Source: Anthoceros angustus
Taxonomy: Eukaryota; Streptophyta; Anthocerotopsida; Anthocerotales; Anthocerotaceae
Assembly (NCBI GenBank): GCA_010909165.1
Contig: MU008155.1
Location: 558,001-622,000, forward strand
Direction: 5' to 3'
DNA length: 64,000 bases
In this document: positions 20,937 through 31,444 of the stretch, piece by piece
Layout of the letters: every line of letters begins with the position of its first letter
How positions within the stretch are numbered: position 1 is the first letter of the stretch
Notes under the pieces: generated by a model
Told to the model about the DNA's origin: nothing
The model's database searches: none
What the model saw: only the letters and a program-made list of their open reading frames with translations
Position numbers and translations under genes: made by a program

Positions 20937-22555
20937 TTAGGAAATAAGCTGGGTTTGTTTTTTTTCGTAGGTATGGAGTGTAAAATAAGGCGGAAAGGGA
21001 GGAAGAAGCACTGGTACTCGGGGCTCTACTCGGACTCAGACTCGGGGTAGGTAACGGACCACAGAGCCACTCGAGGACCTCGACCACGCAGAATGTCGGG
21101 ATAAGTCCGGATCCCACTCCGGGTCAAAATGGGATAAGCACGCTAAGTAACTTAGAAGTTGGAGCGTGAGTTAGACAGGCGGCGCCACGTGATGGTGAGA
21201 GGTGAACAGCATGCCGTGACCGTAGGGTTGCCAAAGGGTCGCAGGTATATTCACGCCCGGCACAGCGCGGCAGGCCGCGTAAGGCCAGCGTAAGCGGCAC
21301 AGAGTAAGCCAGCCAGGTGCTCGATACACGGACGAAGAGCCGCCCCGCCGGCCATTTCACGGAGAGAAGCGAGGCGGAGGTCATTCTTCCAAACAACTTC
21401 GCAACGATTGCATTCTCACGCCCGACACCCGGCTCGGTAGTTGTCGATCGCCTGCACCCCGCGCTCGACTTGGCGAGGAAGCAACCCCACGCTGCCGAGG
21501 AGCGGAAGATTGCGGAGCCTCACGCCAACTGGAACAAGGAGTGTGAAGATGGGACCAAGAAAGCGCGGAGGCGTGGGAGCCATGGCGCTGGTGGAGCGCA
21601 ACATCGCACCAAGCGCCACCCGACTGGGGGCCGGGAGGAGGCGGAGGAGGGTGGAGGAGTGGCACTGACATTTTCCAGCTCGACCTTCGACATACCCCTA
21701 GTCCGGAGTACGCTCAAGATGTTGGCCGCCAACAAGGAGGTCCGATCCAAGAACTCCGGAGGACCTAGAGGTGGACTGTGGAGGTCCCGAGTATACACCG
21801 CCCAAATGAGGAAGTAGGAGGAGGAACCCTCAAGGTGAAGGGGAAGGTGGAAGCGCCAGGCGCCCTTTGCGACTGGGAACGCAGCGTCCTCCAACGGATG
21901 GTCGATGCCTGACCGGACAGAGGGTAGCGCGCAAGATTATCGCCCATCGAACATGCTCACCAAGGTGGACCACCTTGGAGATAATGCTAGTGTTCCTCCA
22001 CGACCTGGGGAAAACGCCGATCGGATAATCTTCGCCCGGGTCAATCGAAGCTCGCAGTCGAGGTGCGAGAAGCCACCTCCGCTGCTATCGCCTGCTGATT
22101 CATGTGGCACGCGAACCTCCCAAAGGAGGGTGAAGAAGAACGAGCACTCGGAAAGGGCCGCCCACCGAGGCAAGGAAGAGCAGGAGGCGGAGGCCCGCCC
22201 ATCCGGAGTAAGAGGGTCCGGGAGGAGGACGATCGGGAGGGAATTCTGACTATACGCCGAGCGGACCCCTCGCCACCGAGGGAAGTGTGGAGGACATCCC
22301 CGCCTCCTCCGTGGTGCCCCACCGAGCCGCAGTAGAGGCGCATAGACGGAGTTGGCGCTCCGGCAGCGGCCAACAACAACGACACCGAGCCCCGACGGAC
22401 TCTGGGAACCAAAGAGGCGGAAGACGGCCCGCCTATCAACGCACCGACGGCGCCTGTTCTGCCCCGCCAACGGAGTGGCAAGAAGCGGAGGAGGCAAGGG
22501 CGGAGAGGGACGCGCCAAGGAGCGGAGGCCACCGGCAGCCTCACCCGAGCTCCCC

Positions 22556-23310
22556 TGCCTCCGACCGGGAGAGGGCGGCTCCCGACCTCCCTTCACCACC
22601 TCCGAGCCCTGTGGAGGAGAAGGCGGAGAAGGAGTTAGCGGCCAAGAGGGCAAGGTGAGGCTCAAGACTCGTGACCTAAGGGTCCCGATTAGGTCCGAGA
22701 GCCCGACTCGCCCGGACTGCAGATGGCGGTCCTGATGACGGAGAGATGCCCGCGCCTACGCCGATTTTCTCGGCATCTCTCAGCGTGTGAAGAAACGCGG
22801 CGAGTTTTAGCTACATGGACGGATGCTTTGGGGCCTCTGACGCGGAGAAGACCCAAGTGGAGGCCACCCGAGGAGGATGGTGGAACTTCAAGGGCGTGGA
22901 GGCCCGGAGGCGAAGGCGGAGTCCTCGCCGAATCGAGGAGGAAAGCGTCGGAGGCGGAGGCGGAGGTCCGGCGGTTAAGGCGGACCAAGATCCTTCACCT
23001 ATGCGAACAACAAGGCGCAGAGGCCCAAGCACGGGCTGAAGACCGCAAACGGAGGCGGGGCGCAGATGAGGCGGAGGAGGGTCGAGGCGCGGAGAACGAC
23101 CGCCGAGGCGGCTCGGCTAGACCAACACCAAGCCGCGAGGCTCGTGAAGGCGGCGCGGAGGCGGAAGCCGCAAAGGTCGACCGATCGCCACCGACGTGAT
23201 CGGAACCGTGGAGAGAAGCGGCGGGTAGCTGCCAACTCAAGGCCGGGCAGTGGCAACAAGGCGAGAGCCGAGGAAGAGATGGAGGCCAGCGGCAGGCCTC
23301 GGGCTGTCAC
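22556..23310 (+). repeat. 755-bp tandem duplication in the LTR, unit 1
   Basis: Repeated at 23,311 to about 24,040. Both units start with TGCCTCC(A/G)ACCGGGAGAGGG. Both contain AAGGCGGAGAAGGAGTTAGC, GATGCTTTGGGGCCTCTG and GCCCAAGCACGGGCTGAAGA in order. The inverse copy at 33,685-38,491 appears to have one unit only. Confidence 0.85.
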
Positions 23311-24939
23311 TGCCTCCAACCGGGAGAGGGGCCGGCTCCGGACCCTTCACCTCCAAGCCCCGAGGAGAAGGCGGAGAAGGAGTTAGCGGCCAAGAGGGCC
23401 AGGAAGGAGAGGCGGACCTCTCGGACCGAGGTCCCTGATTAGTTTCGAGCGGTCTGGACTCGCTCGGGGTATATGTGATCCTTGAGACGAGGAGATGCCC
23501 GCTACCAGCGGACTTCTGAGCATCTCCCCGTGGAAAAGCAGCGGGTTTTGAGCTCCATTGGGCGGGATGCTTTGGGGCCTCTGCCGGCAATGGAGAAGAC
23601 CCAAGTGGAGGCCACCCGGAGGAGGATGGTGGAACTTCAAGAGGCAGATGGGCGGCCAGGCGGCGGAGTCCCCGCCGAGTCGAGGAGGCGTCGGAGGCGG
23701 AGGTCCAGGCGGTTCGAAAGACGGACCAAGATCCTTCACTATTTGGGAAACGGTGAAGCGTGCAGAGGCCCAAGCACGGGCTGAAGACTCTGCAAGCGGA
23801 GGCGGCGGAAGGAGGCGGAGGAGGGTCGTGGCGGCGGAGAATGCCCGCGACCGGTGAGAAGGCTCGGCTAGACCAACACCTGGCGAGGCTCAGTGAAGCG
23901 GAGGCGGAGGCCGCAAAGGTTGACCGGGATCGCTACCAAGCGTGATCGGGCCGGTGGAGAGAAGGCGGGGGAGTAGCCAAGCTAACTGGTGAGCAGTGGT
24001 GCTGAACAGCGGCGAGCCGAGGAGAGATGGAGGCTAGCACCGAAATAGGGACCTCTGCAAAGTGAGCGCGGAGTGAGCCGGAGGGGCGAAGGACACCTCG
24101 AGCAACTCCAAGACGCTGCCGAAGCAACACGGGATTCTCAACGGAGAATCCAAGACAGGAGATAGAGCGCCCAGCCTCAAGACGGAGGAGAATAGGCGGC
24201 GATCCAAGGAGTTGGACGCCGCCAGAAGGAGCCGGAGGAAGCTGAGTGAGATACCGCCCGCCTGGAGAAGGAAGTGGCGACTGCAAGGATGAACGGAGGG
24301 ACGAGAGCTGGAGGAGGAGCAGGCGCTTGTCCGATTGGGAAGTGAGGGGGGAGCTCACCATGGCCGCAAGTTGGTGGAGCTACAACGAAAGGAGGAGGAG
24401 CACGCCGAGGCAGCAGAAAGGCCGCAGGAGGTGCGAGGCCGCCTTGGCGGCATCAAGGAGTCCGCCCGGCAAGGGCAAGCCCGGCGACGAGATGGGTCCA
24501 AGGCCACAACACGCCCACCGCCGAGCACCTCCGGAGGAGGGAGTACCGGTGCCCGGCCCATGGAGGAGGCACCAACAAGTCGACCCGACTTTGCCTACTA
24601 CGCGGAGCTCAAGGCTCGAGGTCTTGCCACCCAGGCAGGGTGGACTTCCATGGGTCAAGGAGGAGCGAGGAGGAAGGTCCCGGATAGCATGCACCACGGG
24701 ACCTTAGGAGCACTGCTTGACGACGAGAAAGAAGCAGGGCGAGGGGAGCAATTGGAGGAGCAGACGCAGGGAAGGTCATCGCACGGAGGTAAGCACCCCG
24801 CACTCATGGAAGGAAGGAGGAGGGCCCCGGGAGGCCGTGGAAGGGCGATCCAGAAACCGGAACCACGGGAGGGCCTGGGTGAGCCCGTGATAAGCCTGAG
24901 GGCAAACCTGGTGCTCGTGAGTCCGGACTTTGTCCGACT

Positions 24940-25180
24940 GAAAGGCCGGACCCGAGGTCCGCCTCAAGAAAGTCCGGACTTAGAGGTCCAGACTCTAGTG
25001 ACGAGACCGGACCTCGAGGTCCGGAGGGGAAGTCCGACTCGTGAGGTCCGGACTTGGGACAAGTCGACCCCGAGGTCCGGACTGAAAGAAGACGGACCGA
25101 GGTGGACCGAGAGAAGATCGGACCTAGAGGTCCGGACCGAGTCGAGTCGGGACCAAGTCCAGACTCGGGAGCGGAGGGAG
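24940..25180 (+). repeat. Degenerate GGTCCGGAC repeat cluster
   Basis: Short motifs of the type (A/G)GGTCCGGAC(C/T) and its imperfect reverse complement recur every 20-40 bp. The same motif cluster is found in the inverse LTR copy at about 34,590-35,000, so it is an old feature of this LTR family. Confidence 0.7.
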
Positions 25181-25480
25181 CCACCAATCACTCGACAGAG
25201 TTCTTGAGGGCCCAGCATAAGGGCCCGCCAGAGAGATAAGAGAGGATGGGGAGGAGGATTTAGTGGTGACCGCTGCTGTCGCCGCCGCCGCAGAGCGCAT
25301 CGATAGAACTCGGGAGGTCCCGCGCAGATCATCCGATTGCGAAGTTGGGGCTTGGCCGCCAAGGCGGAATCAGCAACTCCAGCCCACCACCGACGAGATA
25401 GGTGGAATAGGGGAAATAGTAGGCGGCCGATGACCGAGCTGGCCACCAATAGGTGTAATAAAGACGCCGACCTGGCGTAG

Positions 25481-25487
25481 TATAAGA
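25481..25487 (+). promoter_or_regulatory. TATA box of the Gypsy LTR
   Basis: TATAAGAGGGCC is conserved in all three LTR copies (reverse complements near 29,820 and 34,250). It is followed 20-40 bp later by TCTTGGTGTTGATGC. U3 would be about 4.5 kb and R-U5 about 0.55 kb. Confidence 0.6.
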
Positions 25488-26056
25488 GGGCCGAGGCTCT
25501 AAGTAAAGTATCTTTCTCTTGGTGTTGATGCGCCTTCTTGCGTGCCCTTTGGCCTTCTAGCGTGAGTCCCGAGTCATGAAAGGTGCCCGGCGACTGGAGA
25601 GATCGATCAAGGTCCCGTGACGGACCCTAATGTGGTGGTGTGTGCAGGAAGGCGACTGGGACCCTTGCTGCCCTCGGCGGTGACCCACATTGACGGACGA
25701 ACGCGTGAGCGAAGGACTTGAGGGCGGTAGAGCCCAACGAGAGGCAGCGGGCGGCGGAGGTCCGACCACCGCGATTTCCCAAGGATAATGAGTGAAGTGA
25801 ATGGTGAGAGAACGGACTAGAGAGCAGTGACAACTTGAGTACACGGACGCGAACGGGTCCTTAAACGCTCGCCACGCCGGCCCGTCGTGAATGTTACGGA
25901 TAGATTAGTCGAAACGATGAATGTGTGTGAGTTCAAAAGTACGATGAAAACGCTTGAAACGCAACCAGCTATCATTCTCTTGGGAACGGACCTCCTTACT
26001 ACAACGACACGGGATTGTGCGCGCCCGGCTGACCATCAGCGAAAGTCGTGCCACAA

Positions 26057-26060
26057 GGGG
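26057..26060. other. Right target-site duplication GGGG
   Basis: Partner of 20,933-20,936; see there. Confidence 0.6.
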
Positions 26061-26615
26061 CCCGAGCCATGGCGGGAGTTGGAGCTGGTACCAGCGGTCG
26101 GAGGCGGGCTCATAGGCGTAGAAAGTCGCGATGCCGCCGACGTAGTGGGGAGGGTGGATAGGCGCACTATCGATGTCGTCGTCGCTGTTGAAATTATAGA
26201 AGCCTGCCACAAACAGCATCCATGGGTATGGTGCGCCTGCTAGAGGTATCGATGCCAGCCACTCCCGCAACAAAGAGGGCGACGCCACAGCCTTCTGCCA
26301 ACCTTTGCAAACCGTGCGCGACCGCACCAAGCTCACCAGTGGCAGATGAGCCTGTATCTTGGCCATTATGTCGTCATGCAGCTGGCCCTACAGGCCATGG
26401 ACAACGTCCTCCACATTCGCATCCACATCCACATCCGCATCCGCATCCGCATCCGCATCTACATCCGCATCCGCATCTACATCTACATCTACATCTACAT
26501 CTACATCTACATCCGCATCCGCATTCGCATCCACCTTAGGCCTTGGCTTTGCTGCACCACATGGCAAGTCAAACTCCCTTCGCTTTACAGGAATGAATGA
26601 CAGATCCGCATCCAT
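26061..26615 (-). pseudogene. F-box/kelch-like gene, 5' half
   Basis: Minus-strand frame starting at ATG 26,615. Residues ~28-70 are an Asp-Val/Asp-Ala repeat encoded by the hexanucleotide-like array at 26,411-26,535. The F-box follows (LHDDIMAKIQAHLPLVSL and RTVCKGWQK) and then the first kelch part (ATFYAYEPASDRWYQLQL). One in-frame TAG at 26,388-26,390 lies between the acidic repeat and the F-box; the frame is otherwise open to the solo-LTR junction at 26,060. The continuation is at 20,932. Together about 480 residues, a usual length for F-box/kelch proteins. The product would have been an SCF substrate receptor. Confidence 0.7.
26411..26535. repeat. CATCCG/CATCTA hexanucleotide microsatellite
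   Basis: About 20 units of CAT(C)C(A/G)CAT and CATCTA run without interruption. On the minus strand they encode alternating Asp-Val and Asp-Ala residues in the F-box/kelch gene. Confidence 0.92.
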
Positions 26616-26837
26616 CCCGCACCCGCACCTGCACCCTCACCCTCACCCTCACCCTAGGGGTTTTGCTCAAGGGATGACTTATACCAGGACACCAACTACT
26701 TTTTATCATGGGGTTGGAATGCCTGCTAATGATGGAAATGGAAATATAAGTAAATCAAACTTCCCATTTCACTACTCATATTGGAGTTTTACACTGGCCG
26801 ATCATCTCCTTCTAATTTATCCTGAAATTTTTCTTTA

Positions 26838-27095
26838 GGACCAAGACAATAACGGTACTGATGAAATAAGGTAATAAACTGAAATATTAAAAGAGGTAAA
26901 AAACTTATCCTTAAATTTTTATGTAGGACCAAGACAGTAATGATACTAATGAAATAAGGTCAAAAGGTGAAATATTAAAAGAGGTGAAATATTAAAAGAT
27001 GTAAAAAAATTATCCTTAAATTTTTCTATTGGACGGAGACGGTAACAACACTGATGAAATAAGGTAGAAAAAGTGAAATATTAAAAGAGATAAAA
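26838..27095 (+). repeat. Degenerate ~90-105 bp tandem repeat, three copies
   Basis: Units starting at about 26,838, 26,926 and 27,031 share AGGACCAAGAC(A/G), GATGAAATAAGGT and GTGAAATATTAAAAGAG with TTATCCTTAAATTTTT at the end. Very AT-rich. Confidence 0.85.
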
Positions 27096-27170
27096 AAAAC
27101 TAATTAGTAGCTGCCTTGTTAAGAAGATGCATATGTTGCATGCTTCATGTAATCTCTTACTAGAGAGGAA
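27080..27170 (+). repeat. Dispersed AT-rich repeat, copy 2
   Basis: Matches 1611-1719; see there. Confidence 0.6.
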
Positions 27171-27202
27171 GGGTGCATGGTGCATAGGGTATTAGGTCCA
27201 CC

Positions 27203-28345
27203 ATGGCGTCCTCTTCGAAAATGACCAAAGTCTTTGTACGATTGACTGGCCAGAATGGGGAGGTTCATGGGCTCTATTTCGACACTTCGACAGGTGTATG
27301 GCTTTACTAATACCATGCACAAACATTGGCGGGTTCATGAAAGCGAGGCGTCGCGTATATTGTACAGAAAACCCCCTTCTTGTATATTCACCCCCTTGTA
27401 ACTTTATCGTGTTAAATTCTATCCTGCATATTGCCTGTTAATTACCATAACACTGCTGTATGCTGTAGGTGTTCCTCACGAGGAAAAATAGTCAGATGCT
27501 CCTCAGGTACCTGAAAATGATGCTAACAACATCCAAGAGATTGGTGATGTCTGCGAGGGCAGCCCCAGCTGGAGTTCTAGGATGCTGAGAAACAAGCATG
27601 TTGCTATACCCCCGTGTAGGAACTGAGAAAAATGGTATGTAGTAAAGTTGGCAATGACTTAATAAGATAGGAGTGGCTTACATGGTTCTCCTTGGCTTAT
27701 ACGTGGGCAATACAGGTAAACCAATGAGGACCATTGAAAGCTTATCAGCAGATAGAAAAGGAAAAGGCAAACTCTATCAGACACTAGTGGTGTAGGTAAG
27801 CCCCTCCCCTCTTTTTTTTTGTTTGTATTTACCACCTCACAACTAATGGGTTTTTGTTTTATGAATGGCAGCTAAACTGATAAATAAATGCATCGGAACT
27901 ACATCTATCAACATCGCAGCTCCCACCAAACCCGCTACATACTTAGGTTACAATATCCCTAGGATGTCCTTGCCAACTGGTAATTTATCAGGCTTAACAT
28001 ACCTAGTTTGCCCTGGTGAGGAGGATGATGTCTATATTCCCCAGACCTATGTATGCTCAAGGACTGGGCTGCACATGGTATGGTTGGGATGTGAACCCTG
28101 CAAAGAGTATGAGGGTCACATCAGGCACTCTTATAGTAAGTGTCCTAAATGTTAGGTTAATTATTATAACCTAAACTCCTAAATAACTTAATATTGTATT
28201 ATTTAATATATATTAATTAATACTCAAACTTCCTATTATGAACTTAGGTTCCGTATGGGCTCTTGAAGAGGAAGAGAAAGCTTGTTATGAACAGCAGTTA
28301 GAGATTGAGGACGAACTTGAATTCATGAACCAAACCTGGGGCTAG
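27203..28345 (+). CDS. Unrecognised small multi-exon gene
   Basis: The last two exons are convincing. Exon 27,872-28,135 is open and ends at a GTAAGT donor; the 112-bp intron ends in TTAG and joins in phase to 28,248-28,345, which reads VWALEEEEKACYEQQLEIED and ends in TAG. The larger exon has Cys at CPGEEDD, VCSRTG and CEPCKEYEGH, a pattern that could bind metal, but I recognise no family. A first exon 27,203-27,293 (ATG, MASSSKMTKV) with a GT donor and an exon near 27,479-27,620 are possible. The joined frame meets a TAG at about 27,500, so upstream structure is uncertain or the gene is damaged. A domesticated transposon protein cannot be excluded. Confidence 0.4.
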
Positions 28346-28384
28346 GATAAAAGGTTATCTTGTGTCTGCTCCTAAAAACCTAGG

Positions 28385-28832
28385 TTAGTATTTTATCTGA
28401 AGGTGGTTTGGACTAACGTCTATAATACCCAAACTTTTCATGTGTTTATTATGTAAGTCCCGACCAAGGGATTTTGTTGATAAATCAGCTGGGTTTTCAT
28501 GAGTTGGGATATAATGAATATCGACTGTTTTATTTTCTAATACCTCCCTAATGTAATGGTACTCTACTGCTATATGCTTAGTTCTAGAATGAAAAACAGG
28601 GTTACGAGCTAAGGCTAAAGCTCCCTGACTATCACTCGAAAAAATTGTGGGATTATTTTCCGGATGGTTTAATTCACGTAAAACTAACCTACTCCATACT
28701 ATGTACTTAACTGCTGAAGTCAAGACTCTATATTCTGACTCAGTACTTAAGAGAGCAATGGTAGGTTGTTTCTTACTTAACTAGGAGATAGGATCTTTGC
28801 CTAAAATGAGTATGTAACCTGATACGGACTTC
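28385..28832 (-). pseudogene. Ty1/Copia RNase H fragment
   Basis: Minus-strand frame with the Copia RNase H signatures STESEYR, SSDSQGALALARNP, RTKHIAVEYHYIRE and IPTHENPADLSTKSL. It starts abruptly at 28,832 with VSGYI and a TAG replaces the conserved Trp of the W-x-S-K-K-Q motif (about 28,780). The RT and upstream domains are missing; the cut coincides with the start of an LTR-like repeat. Confidence 0.85.
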
Positions 28833-28839
28833 CTTGTTG

Positions 28840-29110
28840 TGGCGCGACTTTGTTGTACGGCGACGAGCGCCAGTCCCGTGTCGTTGTACAAAGTTGTTTC
28901 ACGAGGATAGTCTCGTGCTTATTACTGAGCTCTACAATCATCGCTGAGCGGACTTCATCATGTGGTCCGGCGGCTCCACAACCCAGTGTGTGCCCCTCCA
29001 CCTGTCGGACGGGCCAGCGCCGGACCTTCCACGAACCCCTTGGGTTTCTCCAGTATCACGAATAGGTTTAGCAGCGTTCCTCCGTAATCTCGTGCTCTAG
29101 CGCCCGGCGC
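28840..29110 (-). repeat. LTR-like dispersed repeat, copy 2
   Basis: Related to 16,370-16,640 by ordered motifs; see there. It directly abuts the truncated Copia fragment on the left and is followed by unassigned GC-rich sequence up to the Gypsy element at 29,265. Confidence 0.5.
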
Positions 29111-29264
29111 TCCTCAAACTCTGTCGACCACAACTCACCTCAGCACACCCAGCGCGGCGCCCTCCTCTCTTAAACCCGGTAGTAGTCACCCACCAACCAG
29201 CGATGTATTCACACGGGCCGCGCTTTGCCCCTTCCGGGCACTTCCGTTACGGAGAAGAAGCCCT

Positions 29265-30051
29265 TGTGCGCGACTTGTTGACGGCCAGGCCGCGCACAAT
29301 CCATGTCGTTGTAGTAAGTCCGCTCCCAAGAGAATGATAAGCTCGTTTGCAGCGTTTGGTTGATCTCACCTCACCTTGTGGCGCACTTAACACACGTTAT
29401 TTTGCGCCTAACTCGTAACGTCCACCGATCGGGCCGGTGTGTGGCGTTTAAGGACCCGTTTGCGTCCGTATCGTTCACACGCCTCGTTCCTCTAGTCGTT
29501 CCTCTCGCTCTACACTCATCAACCTTGAAAGCGAGTGGCTACCAGGACCTCCTCCGTCGCTCTGCGGGCCTCTCGTCGCTCTGCGCCTCCGGGAGTTCCT
29601 CCGGCTCACGTTCGGTCCGTTCGTGACGGCTGCTCGGATGAACAAGGGTCCCCGATCGCTCTTCCACCCGCACACCACGTTAGGGTCCGTCACGGGACCT
29701 TGATCGATCTCTCTCGCCATTTGTCACCTTTCGGTGACTCGGGACTCACGTTAGCAAGAAGACGCGAGTGCAAGAAAGCGGCATCAACACCAAGAAGATG
29801 ATTTATTGAGCGCCTCGGCCCTCTTATACTCGCGAAGGTGGCGCCTTTATTACACCTCTATTACGTGAGGCCAGCTTTGTGCCCTAACCGGCCGCCTACT
29901 ATCCCCTATTCCTCCTCCTTCGCGCCGTGGTGGTGAGGGGATTGATTCCTTCTTGGCAAGCCGAGCCACGGCTGGCGCGCAATCGGATGATCCGCGGGCC
30001 CCTTCCTCTTCCGAGTGCATCTGCGCACCGTGGCGGCGACAGCCATACACA
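29265..30051 (-). repeat. Truncated 3' LTR of the Gypsy element
   Basis: Matches the R-U5 side and the last part of U3 of the 5' LTR and of the solo LTR. It contains the conserved blocks TCGTTGTAGTAAGTCCG, CACGGGACCTTGATCGATC and TTCGGTGACTCGGGACTCACG. It ends (minus strand) in CGCGCACA like the 5' LTR. Confidence 0.75.
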
Positions 30052-30059
30052 TGGGTCCA

Positions 30060-30560
30060 GGTCCTTTTAGTCTTGGGGCGACAGTGGTGGAGGTCTCTGA
30101 ATGCCTCCTCTCTGGCGTCCGGGGTCCATTCCTCCTCCTTCTGAGGTAGCTCTGTTAGCGAGGCCCTCTTTGCAAAATCTTGGATGAAACGCCTATACCA
30201 TGCCCGGGAATCCCGTAACTCCTTCAAGTTCGTTGGTGGAGGGATGACTTTCACCTTGTCTTGGTCCACCTCTATCCCTCTTGGCACTCGGTGCCCAACA
30301 AGATTCCCTCTGTCATCAGTAGCATTTCTCGGGATGCGAGGCCAGTTGAGTCTCCTACATCGTTCCAAACACTTCCATAAATGTCACGTGTTTGTCCTCC
30401 TCTCCGTGCACAGTCGTCCAAGAACACCTCCATGAAGTCCCTCGGAAATTCCGGAAGGCGTTGGTCACCATCCGCATAAATGATTGCTCTGTCATCCGAA
30501 GGCACTCCGTTTGTAGGCAAGCGTCCCCACTCCGTGGTGAATGTTGTCTTATCGTCACTC
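30060..30560 (-). pseudogene. Ty3/Gypsy reverse transcriptase fragment
   Basis: Minus-strand pieces in shifted frames: MVTNAFRNF, DFMEVFLDD (equivalent of the YVDD-type catalytic box) and then GIEVDQDKVKVI, NLKELR and YRRFIQDFA. The last blocks are the thumb/connection of Ty3/Gypsy pol. The frame is broken at least twice. It stops at the junction with the 3' LTR remnant. Confidence 0.8.
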
Positions 30561-31444
30561 CCTTAGGGTATGGCGGTTGTAGCGATGGCCGTCAAGAAGG
30601 AGTAGGTACTCGATCACGCCACCTTGTCGATTATGTCGTCCACAAAGGGCATGGGAAATGGTCCTTTTAGTGGCGGCGTTAAGCTTTCTCCGATCTGCGG
30701 ACCCATCTGCCCTTGCTTGGCCACGACCGGCCACCCACTCCTTTATTCACGATTGGGAAGATGATGTCGCTTCCGGATACTTATCCGGACTTCCTTGACC
30801 TTGGCGAGTGCTTGGGATTGATTTATCTTGCCTAATCGAGCGAGGCACCGCTCAGCTTCAGATCTATCCGTTATTGCTTGTTGAATGCCTTCATGTCGTG
30901 ACCTTGAAAACACATGTGAGGTCTTGTTTAACTCATGGCATACCCTTGCGGAATTTCCACAGGCGAACCTCCATCTTCCACATCGTCGGGATTAAGTCTC
31001 TCTTTCCTCGCTTCTTGAGCCATCATCCTCTACAGGGTTCATCTTCACGCATTCCCCATTCTCGGAAGAGTTTCAGGTGAACCGGTTACTTCTTGAGTCC
31101 CCCTCAGGAGGGTTCCCTTTTTTGTCCTCCATGACTTCCACTTGGAAGCGGTGATCACCTCTGCTCCAAAGTGTCCCTCAGTCCATTTTCTTCTTACCAG
31201 ATTTTGGGAAAGGTAGTCCTCATTCGTATCCTCGCGCTCATCGTCCCCTTGTCTTGAGGTGTACCCTATGGTCTTGTGGTTTCTGATGTGTCCTCCGGTG
31301 TCGCTACGTCCTTCCCTCACCTTGGATCCCAGTCCACTTGGCAAGTGTATAGTCAAGTGTAGTTTTGTCGCGGCGAGGCCCGGCCGCCAGGACCTCATAC
31401 CCGGTCCGGTGGTCGATGGACGAAATCTAATGTATAGGGCTCCG

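Larger units (their letters stand above)
20937..26055 (+). mobile_element. Solo LTR (5.1 kb) of a long-LTR Ty3/Gypsy family
   Basis: The whole segment is matched in inverse orientation by 33,685-38,491, which is followed by a primer-binding site and gag. That makes it an LTR about 5 kb long. The left ends agree (TTAGGAAATAAG here, TTAGAAATTAG there) and so do the right ends (CGTGCCACA here, CGCGCACA there). The short 3' remnant at 29,265-30,051 matches only the last ~790 bp. There is no gag-pol beside this copy, so it is best read as a solo LTR left by recombination between the two LTRs of one element. It lies antisense inside an F-box/kelch gene. Overlapping GC-rich open frames inside it are not conserved with the other copy. 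A 755-bp internal tandem duplication accounts for part of the length difference. Confidence 0.7.

Noticed and set aside
20388-21050. 220-codon plus-strand frame
   Set aside because: It is antisense to the F-box/kelch 3' half and runs into the LTR; the minus-strand reading has family signatures, this one has none.
21317-25239. Many overlapping long frames on both strands, including 290 codons at 24,335-25,207
   Set aside because: GC-rich LTR sequence with few stops. The frames are not kept in the inverse copy at 33,685-38,491, so I do not call genes.
20937-26055. Reading the insertion as a DNA transposon
   Set aside because: No terminal inverted repeats are found, and the right part matches LTR R-U5 sequence followed by a primer site in the other copy.
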